From Streptomyces sp. NBC_00237 (GTDB taxonomy: Bacteria > Actinomycetota > Actinomycetes > Streptomycetales > Streptomycetaceae): a stretch of 64,000 nucleotides of DNA. The notes beneath the pieces are model-generated. The model searched no databases. It was not told the DNA's origin and worked only from the letters and a program-made list of their open reading frames with translations. Of the stretch, positions 16,963 through 24,196 are shown in pieces. Numbering within the stretch: position 1 is the stretch's first letter; every line of letters starts with the position of its first letter. Position numbers and translations under genes: made by a program. The stretch is from positions 2,418,001 through 2,482,000 of the forward strand of contig NZ_JAPEMT010000002.1 in NCBI RefSeq assembly GCF_026342435.1, given 5' to 3'.

Positions 16963-18399
16963 TCAGTTGTCGCCCGTCTTGCGCGTGTGCAGCTGACGCG
17001 CGACCTCCGCGAGGGAGCCGGAGAGGGACGGGTAGACGGTGAACGCCTTTGCGATCTGTTCGACCGTCAGACTGTTGTCGACGGCGATCGAGATCGGGTG
17101 GATGAGTTCGCTCGCACGGGGGGCGACGACGACGCCGCCCACCACGATCCCCGTACCCGGGCGGCAGAACAGCTTCACGAAGCCGTCCCGGATGCCCTGC
17201 ATCTTGGCGCGCGGGTTGCGCAGCAGCGGCAGCTTGACGCCGCGCGCGTCGATGCGGCCCGCGTCCACGTCCGCCTGCGTGTAGCCGACGGTGGCGATCT
17301 CGGGGTCGGTGAAGACGTTCGAGGAGACCGTCTTGAGGTCCAGCGGAGCGACCGCGTCACCGAGGAAGTGGTACATGGCGATACGTCCCTGCATCGCCGC
17401 GACCGAGGCGAGGGCGAAGACGCCGGTGACGTCTCCGGCCGCGTACACGCCGGGGGCGGAGGTTCGCGAGACCCGGTCGGTCCAGATGTGACCGCTGTCC
17501 TTGACCTTGACCCCGGCCTCCTCCAGGCCCATGCCCGCGGAGTTGGGGATGGCGCCGACGGCCATCAGACAGTGCGAGCCGGAGATGACGCGGCCGTCGG
17601 CCAGGGTGACCTCCACACGGTCGCCGACGCGCTTGGCGGAGGCGGCGCGGGAGCGGGCCATGACGTTCATGCCGCGCCGGCGGAAGACGTCCTCCAGTAC
17701 GGCCGCCGCGTCCGGGTCCTCGCCCGGCAGCACGCGGTCGCGCGAGGAGACGAGGGTGACGCGGGAGCCGAGCGCCTGGTACGCACCGGCGAACTCGGCA
17801 CCGGTCACACCGGAGCCGACCACGATCAGCTCCTCCGGGAGCTCGTCGAGGTCGTACACCTGCGTCCAGTTGAGGATGCGCTCGCCGTCGGGCAGCGCGT
17901 CCGGGATCTCGCGGGGGTGCCCACCGGTCGCGATCAGTACGGCGTCGGCCGTCAGCCGCTGCTCCGTACCGTCCGCCGAGGTGACGACGACGGTCCGCGA
18001 GCCGTCCATGGCCTGCTGGCCCTCCAGCCGGCCGCGCCCCCGCATGACCCGCGCGCCCGCACGGGTCACGGAGGCGGCGATGTCGTGCGACTGCGCGAGC
18101 GCGAGCCGCTTCACCCGGCGGTTGACCTTGCCGAGGTCCACTCCGACCACCCGCGCGGCCTGTTCCTCCGGCGGGGTGTCGTCGGCCACGAGGATGCCCA
18201 GCTCCTCGTACGAGGAGTCGAAGGTCGTCATCACCTCGGCCGTGGCGATCAGGGTCTTGGAAGGCACGCAGTCGGTCAGCACCGACGCCCCGCCGAGTCC
18301 GTCGCAGTCGACGACGGTCACCTCTGCGCCGAGCTGGGTGCCCACCAGGGCCGCCTCGTACCCGCCGGGTCCGCCGCCGATGATCACGATCCGGGTCAC
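16963..18399 (-). CDS. lpdA: NAD(P)H-quinone dehydrogenase of the LpdA (flavoprotein disulfide reductase-like) type
   Basis: This 478-residue FAD protein has the two dinucleotide folds of the disulfide reductase family: FAD motif IVIIGGGPGGYEAAL at the N-terminus, NAD(P) motif LIVVGSGVTGAEFAGAY near residue 180, and GVYAAGDVTG near residue 310. The redox-active disulfide is missing: where lipoamide dehydrogenases have CLNVGC, this reads SVLTDC, and the His-Glu pair near the C-terminus is also absent. This pattern is known from mycobacterial LpdA, which reduces quinones and helps against oxidative stress. The start is the GTG giving MTRIVIIGGG; the longer frame adds a basic leader without support. 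It diverges from the cyclotransferase gene. Confidence 0.88.
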   Translation of the reverse strand: MTRIVIIGGGPGGYEAALVGTQLGAEVTVVDCDGLGGASVLTDCVPSKTLIATAEVMTTFDSSYEELGILVADDTPPEEQAARVVGVDLGKVNRRVKRLALAQSHDIAASVTRAGARVMRGRGRLEGQQAMDGSRTVVVTSADGTEQRLTADAVLIATGGHPREIPDALPDGERILNWTQVYDLDELPEELIVVGSGVTGAEFAGAYQALGSRVTLVSSRDRVLPGEDPDAAAVLEDVFRRRGMNVMARSRAASAKRVGDRVEVTLADGRVISGSHCLMAVGAIPNSAGMGLEEAGVKVKDSGHIWTDRVSRTSAPGVYAAGDVTGVFALASVAAMQGRIAMYHFLGDAVAPLDLKTVSSNVFTDPEIATVGYTQADVDAGRIDARGVKLPLLRNPRAKMQGIRDGFVKLFCRPGTGIVVGGVVVAPRASELIHPISIAVDNSLTVEQIAKAFTVYPSLSGSLAEVARQLHTRKTGDN

Positions 18400-18436
18400 G
18401 AAAAGTCCGCCTCGCGTTCGCTTGAGCTTGAGTCTG

Positions 18437-18464
18437 GGTGTCACTGGGTGTCACTTGGTGTCAC
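18437..18464. promoter_or_regulatory. Three direct GGTGTCAC repeats with 10-bp period
   Basis: GGTGTCAC occurs at 18437-18444, 18447-18454 and 18457-18464, so the three copies lie on the same helical face, 38-66 bases upstream of the lpdA start. This looks like a regulator-binding array. The remaining roughly 250 bases up to the cyclotransferase gene hold a GC hairpin around GGGGGCTTCGCCCC (near 18580) and no gene. Confidence 0.5.
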
Positions 18465-18717
18465 GTGAGTGCGCCGCGACTCCGCCCGGCCCGTCCTGCC
18501 TGCCCCGGCCGGGGTCCCGGGGGATCGCCCCGGAGGAGTGCAGTACGTACTTCATTGTCCCGCACCCGGGCGGGGGCTTCGCCCCGGGGCCCTCCATACG
18601 GGAACTCGGGGGGCCGGCCGGGCGTTGTAACGCCTTCTCCCGGGCGCCCTCACCTCTTCCGGTACGAGATCGCTTCTGTCCGTACGGGATCGGCGGCCCT
18701 CCCGTACCCTCGGAGCC

Positions 18718-19155
18718 ATGTCGCTCTACGCCGCGTACGCCGGCAACCTCGACGCGCGGCTGATGTCCCGCCGCGCCCCGCACTCGCCGCTGCGCGGCAC
18801 GGGCTGGCTCAACGACTGGAGACTGACCTTCGGCGGTGAGCAGATGGGCTGGGAGGGCTCGCTCGCCACGGTGGTCGAGGCCCCGCGCTCGCAGGTCTTC
18901 GTCGCCCTGTACGACATCGCACCGATGGACGAGGACTCCATGGACCGGTGGGAGGGCGTCGGCCTGGACATCTACCGCCGGATGCGGGTCCGCGTGCACA
19001 CCCTGGACGGCGAGGAAGCCACCTGGATGTACGTGCTGAACGGGTACGAGGGCGGGCTGCCGTCCGCCCGGTACCTGGGTGAGATCGCGGACGCGGCCGA
19101 GTCGGCGGGGGCGCCGCACGACTACGTGATGGAGCTGCGGAAGCGTCCCTGTTAG
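18718..19155 (+). CDS. Gamma-glutamylcyclotransferase-like protein
   Basis: This 145-residue protein has the cyclotransferase-like fold: the N-terminal glycine loop reads YAAYAGNLD (family consensus Y-G-S-N-L), followed by WRLTFGG and VFVALYDIAPMDEDSMDRWE. The family forms 5-oxoproline from gamma-glutamyl compounds, but many bacterial members are uncharacterised. The ATG start is preceded by a GGAG. It is transcribed divergently from the LpdA-type gene and ends about 110 bases before the PNP gene, which has its own operator, so the two are probably not one operon. Confidence 0.8.
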   Translation: MSLYAAYAGNLDARLMSRRAPHSPLRGTGWLNDWRLTFGGEQMGWEGSLATVVEAPRSQVFVALYDIAPMDEDSMDRWEGVGLDIYRRMRVRVHTLDGEEATWMYVLNGYEGGLPSARYLGEIADAAESAGAPHDYVMELRKRPC

Positions 19156-19229
19156 GGGCGCGGGCTGCTCGGGCGGGGCTTTCGTAAGAAAGTCCAACGC
19201 AACAATCGGGTTGCCGTCCGCCGCGACAT

Positions 19230-19241
19230 CTACGCGCGTAG
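19230..19241. promoter_or_regulatory. CTACGCGCGTAG operator upstream of PNP
   Basis: A perfect 12-bp palindrome ends 25 bases before the GTG start of the purine nucleoside phosphorylase gene. The same sequence occurs upstream of deoC, add and the nucleoside importer ATPase gene, and in degenerate form upstream of deoA and the importer lipoprotein gene. It probably overlaps the promoter or transcription start and acts as a repressor site. Confidence 0.8.
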
Positions 19242-19266
19242 GGCTGGAGCGGCTACCCTCTTCCGC

Positions 19267-20076
19267 GTGAACGCATCTGTTATTTCGGACCCCCACGCCG
19301 CCGCCGACGCCGCGGCCGCGCGCCTGCGCGAGCTCACCGGCGCCGACTCCCATGACGTCGCCCTCGTGATGGGCTCCGGCTGGGCCCCCGCGGTCGACGC
19401 CCTCGGTGAGCCCGAGAACGAATTCCTCGTGACCGAGCTGCCCGGCTTCCCGCCGGCCGCCGTCGTCGGCCACGGCGGCAAGATCCGCTCGTACAAGATC
19501 GGCGAGAAGCGGGTACTGGTCTTCCTCGGCCGGACCCACTTCTACGAGGGCCGGGGCGTGGCCGCGGTCGCGCACGGCGTCCGCACCGCCGTCGCCGCGG
19601 GCTGCAAGACGATCATCCTGACCAACGGCTGCGGCGGTCTGCGCGAGGGCATGCGCCCCGGGCAGCCCGTCCTGATCAGCGACCACCTGAACCTCACGGC
19701 CACCTCGCCGATCATCGGTGCGAACTTCGTGGACCTGACGGACCTGTACTCGCCGCGACTGCGTGCGCTGTGCAAGGAGGTGGACGAGACGCTGGAGGAG
19801 GGTGTCTACGTCCAGTTCCCCGGCCCGCACTACGAGACTCCGGCCGAGATCAACATGGTCCGGGTCATGGGCGGTGACCTGGTCGGCATGTCCACGGTGC
19901 TGGAGGCCATCGCGGCGCGCGAGGCGGGGGCGGAGGTGCTCGGCATCTCGCTGGTCACCAACCTCGCCGCCGGTCTGTCCGGTGAGCCGCTGAACCACGA
20001 GGAGGTGCTCCAGGCCGGTCGTGACTCGGCGGCTCGGATGGGGAGCCTGCTGGCGCGGGTGCTGGAGCGGATCTAG
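19267..20076 (+). CDS. Purine nucleoside phosphorylase
   Basis: This 269-residue cytoplasmic enzyme splits purine (deoxy)nucleosides with phosphate into base and (deoxy)ribose-1-phosphate. It belongs to the trimeric class (PNP/MTAP family): VALVMGSGWAP binds phosphate, GRTHFYEG and TNGCGGLREGM follow, and the substrate pocket has GPHYETPAEINMVR and GMSTVLEAIAA; VTNLAAGLSGEPLNHEEVL carries the base-binding Asn. The GTG start lies directly after the palindromic operator. The phosphosugar mutase gene follows on the same strand and would convert its pentose-1-phosphate product. Confidence 0.93.
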   Translation: MNASVISDPHAAADAAAARLRELTGADSHDVALVMGSGWAPAVDALGEPENEFLVTELPGFPPAAVVGHGGKIRSYKIGEKRVLVFLGRTHFYEGRGVAAVAHGVRTAVAAGCKTIILTNGCGGLREGMRPGQPVLISDHLNLTATSPIIGANFVDLTDLYSPRLRALCKEVDETLEEGVYVQFPGPHYETPAEINMVRVMGGDLVGMSTVLEAIAAREAGAEVLGISLVTNLAAGLSGEPLNHEEVLQAGRDSAARMGSLLARVLERI

Positions 20077-20082
20077 CGGATC

Positions 20083-20300
20083 TCGCGGGGGCGGGGCGGT
20101 GTGGGTGGGTTCGCACGTGCGGGCCCGTCGTGGCTGGCCGCGCAGTTCCCCGCGCCCCTGGGTGCCTCCGCCTAGCCCCCTTGGGCAGCGGGGCCGCCCC
20201 CCGGGGGCGGGACGGGTGGGCAAGGGGGCGGCCCCCTCGCTCCCGCCCCGCCCCGGTTCCGTCCCGGCCAGCCCGGGTACCGGCCTCACACCGCACCGAG
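20083..20300. repeat. Mosaic GC-rich intergenic repeat, copy 4
   Basis: It is the reverse orientation relative to copy 1 and contains 'gtcgtggctggccgcgcagttccccgcgcccct' followed by the second module 'gcctagcccccttgggcagcgggg' and CCGGGGGCGG. It separates the PNP gene from the downstream mutase gene and may reduce read-through between them. Confidence 0.7.
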
Positions 20301-20338
20301 GCCCCGCCCCAACCTCGTATCCCCCGAAAGGCGAACCA

Positions 20339-22003
20339 GTGCCCCAGGACACCACCCAGGACCTCCTCGCCCGTGCCAGCGCCTGGCTCGCCGAGGACCC
20401 CGACCCCGAGACCCGCGACGAGCTCGCCAAGCTCATCGACACCCGGGCCACGGAAGAGCTCGCGGACCGCTTCTCCGGAACCCTCCAGTTCGGCACCGCC
20501 GGGCTGAGGGGCGAGCTGGGCGCGGGTCCCATGCGCATGAACCGCTCCGTCGTCATCCGCGCCGCCGCCGGTCTCGCCTCGTACCTGAAGAAGCAGCCCG
20601 CGCACCCCCGCTCCACCGACGACCTCGTCGTCATCGGCTACGACGCCCGGTACAAGTCCGCCGACTTCGCGCGTGACACGGCGGCCGTGATGACGGGGGC
20701 CGGTCTGCGTGCCGTACTGCTGCCCCGGCCCCTTCCCACCCCCGTACTGGCCTTCGCCATAAGGCACTTGGGCGCGGTGGCGGGAGTGGAAGTGACGGCG
20801 AGTCACAATCCGCCGCGTGACAACGGGTACAAGGTGTATCTCGGGGACGGGTCCCAGATCGTTCCCCCGGCGGACATCGACATCGCCGCCGAGATCGACG
20901 CGGTCGAGTCCCTGAACGACGTGCCGCGCCCCGACGACGGCTGGCTGGTCCTGGACGAGGAGGTGCTGGAGGCGTACCTGGCGCGCACGGACGCGGTCCT
21001 GACGCCCGGCTCCCCCCGCACCGCCCGCACCGTCTACACGGCCATGCACGGCGTCGGCAAGGACGTCCTCCTCGCCGCCTTCGCCCGCGCGGGCTTCCCG
21101 GAGCCCGTCCTCGTCGCGGAGCAGGCCGAGCCCGACCCCGACTTCCCGACCGTCGCCTTCCCGAACCCCGAAGAGCCCGGCGCGATGGACCTGTCCTTCG
21201 CGATGGCCCGCCGTACGAACCCCGATCTCGTCATCGCCAACGACCCGGACGCCGACCGCTGCGCGGTGGCGGTCCCGTACGAGGGCGACTGGCGCATGCT
21301 GCGCGGCGACGAGGTCGGCGCGCTGCTCGCCGCGCACATCGTCCGCAAGGGCACAGCGGGGCCTGACGCCGTCTTCGCCGAGTCGATCGTCTCGTCCTCG
21401 CTGCTCGGACGGATCGCCGAGAAGGCGGGCATCGGGTACGAGGAGACCCTGACCGGCTTCAAGTGGATCGCCCGCGTCGAGAACATCCGTTACGGGTACG
21501 AGGAAGCGCTCGGCTACTGCGTCGACCCGGCCGGAGTCCGCGACAAGGACGGCATCACCGCCGCCCTCGCCATCACGGAACTCGCCTCCGAGCTGAAGGA
21601 AGAGGGCCGCACCCTCCTCGACCTCCTCGACGAGCTGGCCGTCACCCACGGCCTGCACGCCACCGACCAACTCTCGGTCCGCGTGGAGGACTTGAGCATC
21701 ATCGCCAACGCGATGGCCCGGCTGCGAGCCACTCCTCCGACCCAGCTCGCGGGCCTGCCCGTGACCTCCGCCGAGGACCTGACGCAGGGCACGGCCACCC
21801 TTCCCCCGACGGACGGGCTGCGCTACCGCCTCACCGGCGCCCGGGTGATCGTCCGCCCGTCCGGCACCGAGCCGAAGCTCAAGTGCTACCTGGAGGTCGT
21901 GGTCCCGGTCGCGGACGTCTCCGCCCTCCCGGCGGCCCGCGCCCGGGCGGCCGAGACCTTGGCCGCCATCAAGCGCGACCTGTCTTCGGCGGCGGGTATC
22001 TGA
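20339..22003 (+). CDS. Alpha-D-phosphohexomutase family enzyme (phosphomannomutase/phosphopentomutase)
   Basis: This 554-residue protein has all four domains of the phosphosugar mutase family: GTAGLRGELGAGPMRMN, the phosphoserine loop VTASHNPPRDNGYK near residue 155, the Mg2+ loop IANDPDADRCAV, the specificity loop region GYEEALGYCVDP and the phosphate-binding RPSGTEPKLKCYLEV. It is usually annotated phosphomannomutase, but the long form next to PNP fits a phosphopentomutase role: ribose-1-P or deoxyribose-1-P to the 5-phosphate, which then feeds DeoC or the pentose phosphate pathway. The start is the GTG giving MPQDTTQDLL, with a weak ribosome-binding site (GAAAGGCG). A strong terminator follows the gene. 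Confidence 0.9.
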   Translation: MPQDTTQDLLARASAWLAEDPDPETRDELAKLIDTRATEELADRFSGTLQFGTAGLRGELGAGPMRMNRSVVIRAAAGLASYLKKQPAHPRSTDDLVVIGYDARYKSADFARDTAAVMTGAGLRAVLLPRPLPTPVLAFAIRHLGAVAGVEVTASHNPPRDNGYKVYLGDGSQIVPPADIDIAAEIDAVESLNDVPRPDDGWLVLDEEVLEAYLARTDAVLTPGSPRTARTVYTAMHGVGKDVLLAAFARAGFPEPVLVAEQAEPDPDFPTVAFPNPEEPGAMDLSFAMARRTNPDLVIANDPDADRCAVAVPYEGDWRMLRGDEVGALLAAHIVRKGTAGPDAVFAESIVSSSLLGRIAEKAGIGYEETLTGFKWIARVENIRYGYEEALGYCVDPAGVRDKDGITAALAITELASELKEEGRTLLDLLDELAVTHGLHATDQLSVRVEDLSIIANAMARLRATPPTQLAGLPVTSAEDLTQGTATLPPTDGLRYRLTGARVIVRPSGTEPKLKCYLEVVVPVADVSALPAARARAAETLAAIKRDLSSAAGI

Positions 22004-22024
22004 CGCACCGTCACACCGTCCCAC

Positions 22025-22064
22025 AGAAGTCCCGCCCCCGGCCCTGACCGGGGGCGGGACTTCT
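22025..22064. terminator. Strong bidirectional terminator hairpin
   Basis: A perfect 17-bp stem (22025-22041 with 22048-22064) and a 6-base loop CCCTGA lie between the convergent mutase and hydrolase genes. It can end transcription from both sides. Confidence 0.9.
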
Positions 22065-22099
22065 CGTCGTACGGGCAACAGCGCCAACGGGCCGCCGAC

Positions 22100-22792
22100 T
22101 CAACCGAGTTCGTTCGCCGCCGCCTCGATGAGGTCGGTGACCGGACCCGGCTGCGAGGCCAACGAGGCGTGGCTCGCGTCGAGTTCGACGGTCTTGCGGG
22201 GCTCCATCCGCTGCGCCATGCGGCGCTCGTTGTCCGGGTGGATCATGCGGTCCTGGGCGGACACCTGGTACCAGGTCGGCTTCTTCCGCCAGGCCGGGGA
22301 CGTCACGTTGTCGCCGAAGGTGGAGCCCAGGGGCGCCTTCTGGGTCACGCCCATGACCAGCCCCTCCTCCGGCGTCAGGTCCTGGCAGAAGCTCTCGTGG
22401 AACTTCTCCTGCCTGACCCAGAGGTAGCCGTCGGAGTCCGGCGCGATGTTCTCGAACGCGGCGGGCGGATTCTCCTGGCTGATCTGCCCGGGGCTCTCGC
22501 CCGCGTCCGGGGCGAAGGCCGCGACGTAGACGAGACCCGCGACGTTCGGCAGGTCCCCGGCCTCGGTGATCACCGCACCCCCGTAGGAGTGGCCGACCAG
22601 CAGCACGGGGCCTTCGACCTGCTTCACCATCTGCTGGGTGCGCGCCGCGTCGTCCGCGAGCGAGGTCAGCGGGTTCTCGACGGCGTGGAGGTCGGTGAAG
22701 CCCCGCCGGTTCAGTTCGACGATGACCTTCGACCAGTGGGCGGCCCCGCCCCAGAAGCCGTGCACCAGGACAACAGTGGGCTTGGCGGCCAT
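22100..22792 (-). CDS. Alpha/beta-hydrolase family protein
   Basis: This 230-residue protein is of the small alpha/beta hydrolase group close to plant hydroxynitrile lyase-like esterases. The oxyanion region reads VVLVHGFWGGAAHW, the nucleophile elbow VLLVGHSYGGAVI (Ser near residue 80), and the catalytic His sits in ELDASHASLASQP near the C-terminus; the acid is probably in VSAQDRMIHPD. All three triad residues appear intact. There is no signal peptide, so it is cytoplasmic. The start chosen is the ATG giving MAAKPTVVL. It diverges from a small membrane-protein gene; the substrate is unknown. Confidence 0.85.
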   Translation of the reverse strand: MAAKPTVVLVHGFWGGAAHWSKVIVELNRRGFTDLHAVENPLTSLADDAARTQQMVKQVEGPVLLVGHSYGGAVITEAGDLPNVAGLVYVAAFAPDAGESPGQISQENPPAAFENIAPDSDGYLWVRQEKFHESFCQDLTPEEGLVMGVTQKAPLGSTFGDNVTSPAWRKKPTWYQVSAQDRMIHPDNERRMAQRMEPRKTVELDASHASLASQPGPVTDLIEAAANELG

Positions 22793-22947
22793 GGAGACCC
22801 GCCCCTTTCGCGTAGGAGACCCACCCCTCGCGAACACGGTAGACGCCGCTCTGCACCACCGCGACCTCAACGGAACCCCACCCGCTGCGGCAAGTCGTCG
22901 GCCCCGTACGCACAATGATCACTCGATCAGCACGAGCAGGGGGCTTT

Positions 22948-23151
22948 GTGAAGCAGGACGAGTGGTACGGGGACAGCGCGGGCACGGGCAGGGACGGGAG
23001 CACCGCCGAGGTGCGGGCGACGCGGAGCCGGTCCGCGCTGGCCCTGCGCGTGGTGCTGCTCTCCCTGCTGGGCGTCGCGGCCCTGGTGGCCGTCGGCGTG
23101 ATCCTGGTGAGCATCTCCTTCGTCGCCTCGGGAAACGCCCAGGCGCCCTGA
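22948..23151 (+). CDS. Small single-pass membrane protein, 67 aa
   Basis: The start chosen is a GTG (MKQDEWYGDSAGTGRDG) preceded by an AGGGGG; an earlier in-frame ATG at 22915 is possible but has no ribosome-binding site. The N-terminal 30 residues are polar and probably cytoplasmic, followed by one hydrophobic helix (SALALRVVLLSLLGVAALVA) and a short outside tail ending VASGNAQAP. No named family recognised. Confidence 0.65.
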   Translation: MKQDEWYGDSAGTGRDGSTAEVRATRSRSALALRVVLLSLLGVAALVAVGVILVSISFVASGNAQAP

Positions 23152-23160
23152 GCCGGGCGC

Positions 23161-23197
23161 GGGACGGCCCGGGACGGCCCGGGACGGCCCGGGACGG
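23161..23197. repeat. 10-bp tandem repeat, 3.7 copies
   Basis: GGGACGGCCC is repeated head to tail, perfectly, starting 10 bases after the stop of the small membrane-protein gene. It leads directly into a terminator-like inverted repeat. Confidence 0.85.
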
Positions 23198-23198
23198 A

Positions 23199-23239
23199 AG
23201 AGCCCCCGCCCTCCCCGGACGGGGGAGGACAGGGGCTCT
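23199..23239. terminator. Terminator hairpin between convergent genes
   Basis: Outer arms AGAGCCCC (23199-23206) and GGGGCTCT (23232-23239) enclose an inner stem CCTCCCC/GGGGAGG (23210-23216/23222-23228). The structure lies between the small membrane-protein gene and the aldehyde-dehydrogenase-like gene and can serve both. Confidence 0.75.
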
Positions 23240-23272
23240 GGTCCGCTCAGCTCAAACCGCCTCGGTACGGCC

Positions 23273-24196
23273 TCAGTACGCCGAGCCCGACGCGCCCAGC
23301 GAGCCCGTCGGGTGCCAGACCGTCTTGGTCTCCAGGAAGGCGGTCAGCCGCTCCGTGCCCTGCGGTGCCGTCCAGTCCTGGGAGGCGGCGGGGCGCAGCA
23401 CGCGCTTGAGGTTGTCCGCCGCCGCGATCTCCAGGTCACGGGCCAGGTCGGTGCCCGCGCCCGCTCCCGTGAGGTCGATCGCGTTGACGTCCTGGTGGGC
23501 GGCGAGGGAGGGGGCGATCTCCGATGCCCTGCCGGTCAGGATGTTGATGACGCCGCCCGGAAGGTCGGAGGTCGCCAGGACCTCGCCCAGGGAGAGGGCG
23601 GGGAGCGGGGCGGACTCCGAGGCGATCACGACGAGCGTGTTGCCCGCCGCGATGACCGGGGCGATCGTCGAGACCAGGCCCAGGAAGGAGGAGTCCTGGG
23701 GGGCGACGACGGCGACGACGCCGGTCGGCTCCGGGGTGGAGAGGTTGAAGAAGGGGCCCGCGACCGGGTTCCCGCCGCCCGCGATCTGGGCGATCTTGTC
23801 GGTCCAGCCCGCGTACCAGACCCAGCGGTCGATCGCCGCGTCGACGACCGCGCCCGCCTTGGACTTGGACAGGCCCTCGGCCTCGCCGACCTCGCGCACG
23901 AACTGCTCGCGGCGGCCTTCGAGCATCTCCGCGACGCGGTAGAGGATCTGGCCCCGGTTGTACGCCGTCGCGCCGGACCAGCCGCCGAACGCCTTGCGGG
24001 CCGCGACCACGGCGTCCCGGGCGTCCTTGCGGGAGGCGAGGGGCGCGTTGGCGAGCCAGTTGCCCTTACTGTCCTGCACTTCGTACACCCGGCCGCTCTC
24101 GGAACGCGGGAACTTCCCGCCCACGTACAGCTTGTAGGTCTTGAAGACGCTCAGCCGCTTCGCGTCGGACTGCTTCACGTCAGTCGTCTCAGACAT
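23273..24196 (-). CDS. Truncated aldehyde dehydrogenase-family protein without catalytic residues
   Basis: This 307-residue protein aligns by eye with only the first part of the aldehyde dehydrogenase family (usual length about 480). It has the N-terminal oligomerisation strands (YKLYVGGKFPRSESGRVYEV), DRWVWYAGWTDK and a degenerate NAD-binding region (TGVVAVVAPQDSSFLGLVST, GGVINILTGRASEI). It ends before the catalytic cysteine, and the usual E-L-G-G-K segment is replaced by NLKRVLRP. The frame is clean with normal Streptomyces codon use, so it is probably a conserved non-enzymatic partner rather than decay. Its ATG overlaps the stop of the full-length aldehyde dehydrogenase gene by 8 bases, so the two are made together. 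Confidence 0.85.
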   Translation of the reverse strand: MSETTDVKQSDAKRLSVFKTYKLYVGGKFPRSESGRVYEVQDSKGNWLANAPLASRKDARDAVVAARKAFGGWSGATAYNRGQILYRVAEMLEGRREQFVREVGEAEGLSKSKAGAVVDAAIDRWVWYAGWTDKIAQIAGGGNPVAGPFFNLSTPEPTGVVAVVAPQDSSFLGLVSTIAPVIAAGNTLVVIASESAPLPALSLGEVLATSDLPGGVINILTGRASEIAPSLAAHQDVNAIDLTGAGAGTDLARDLEIAAADNLKRVLRPAASQDWTAPQGTERLTAFLETKTVWHPTGSLGASGSAY

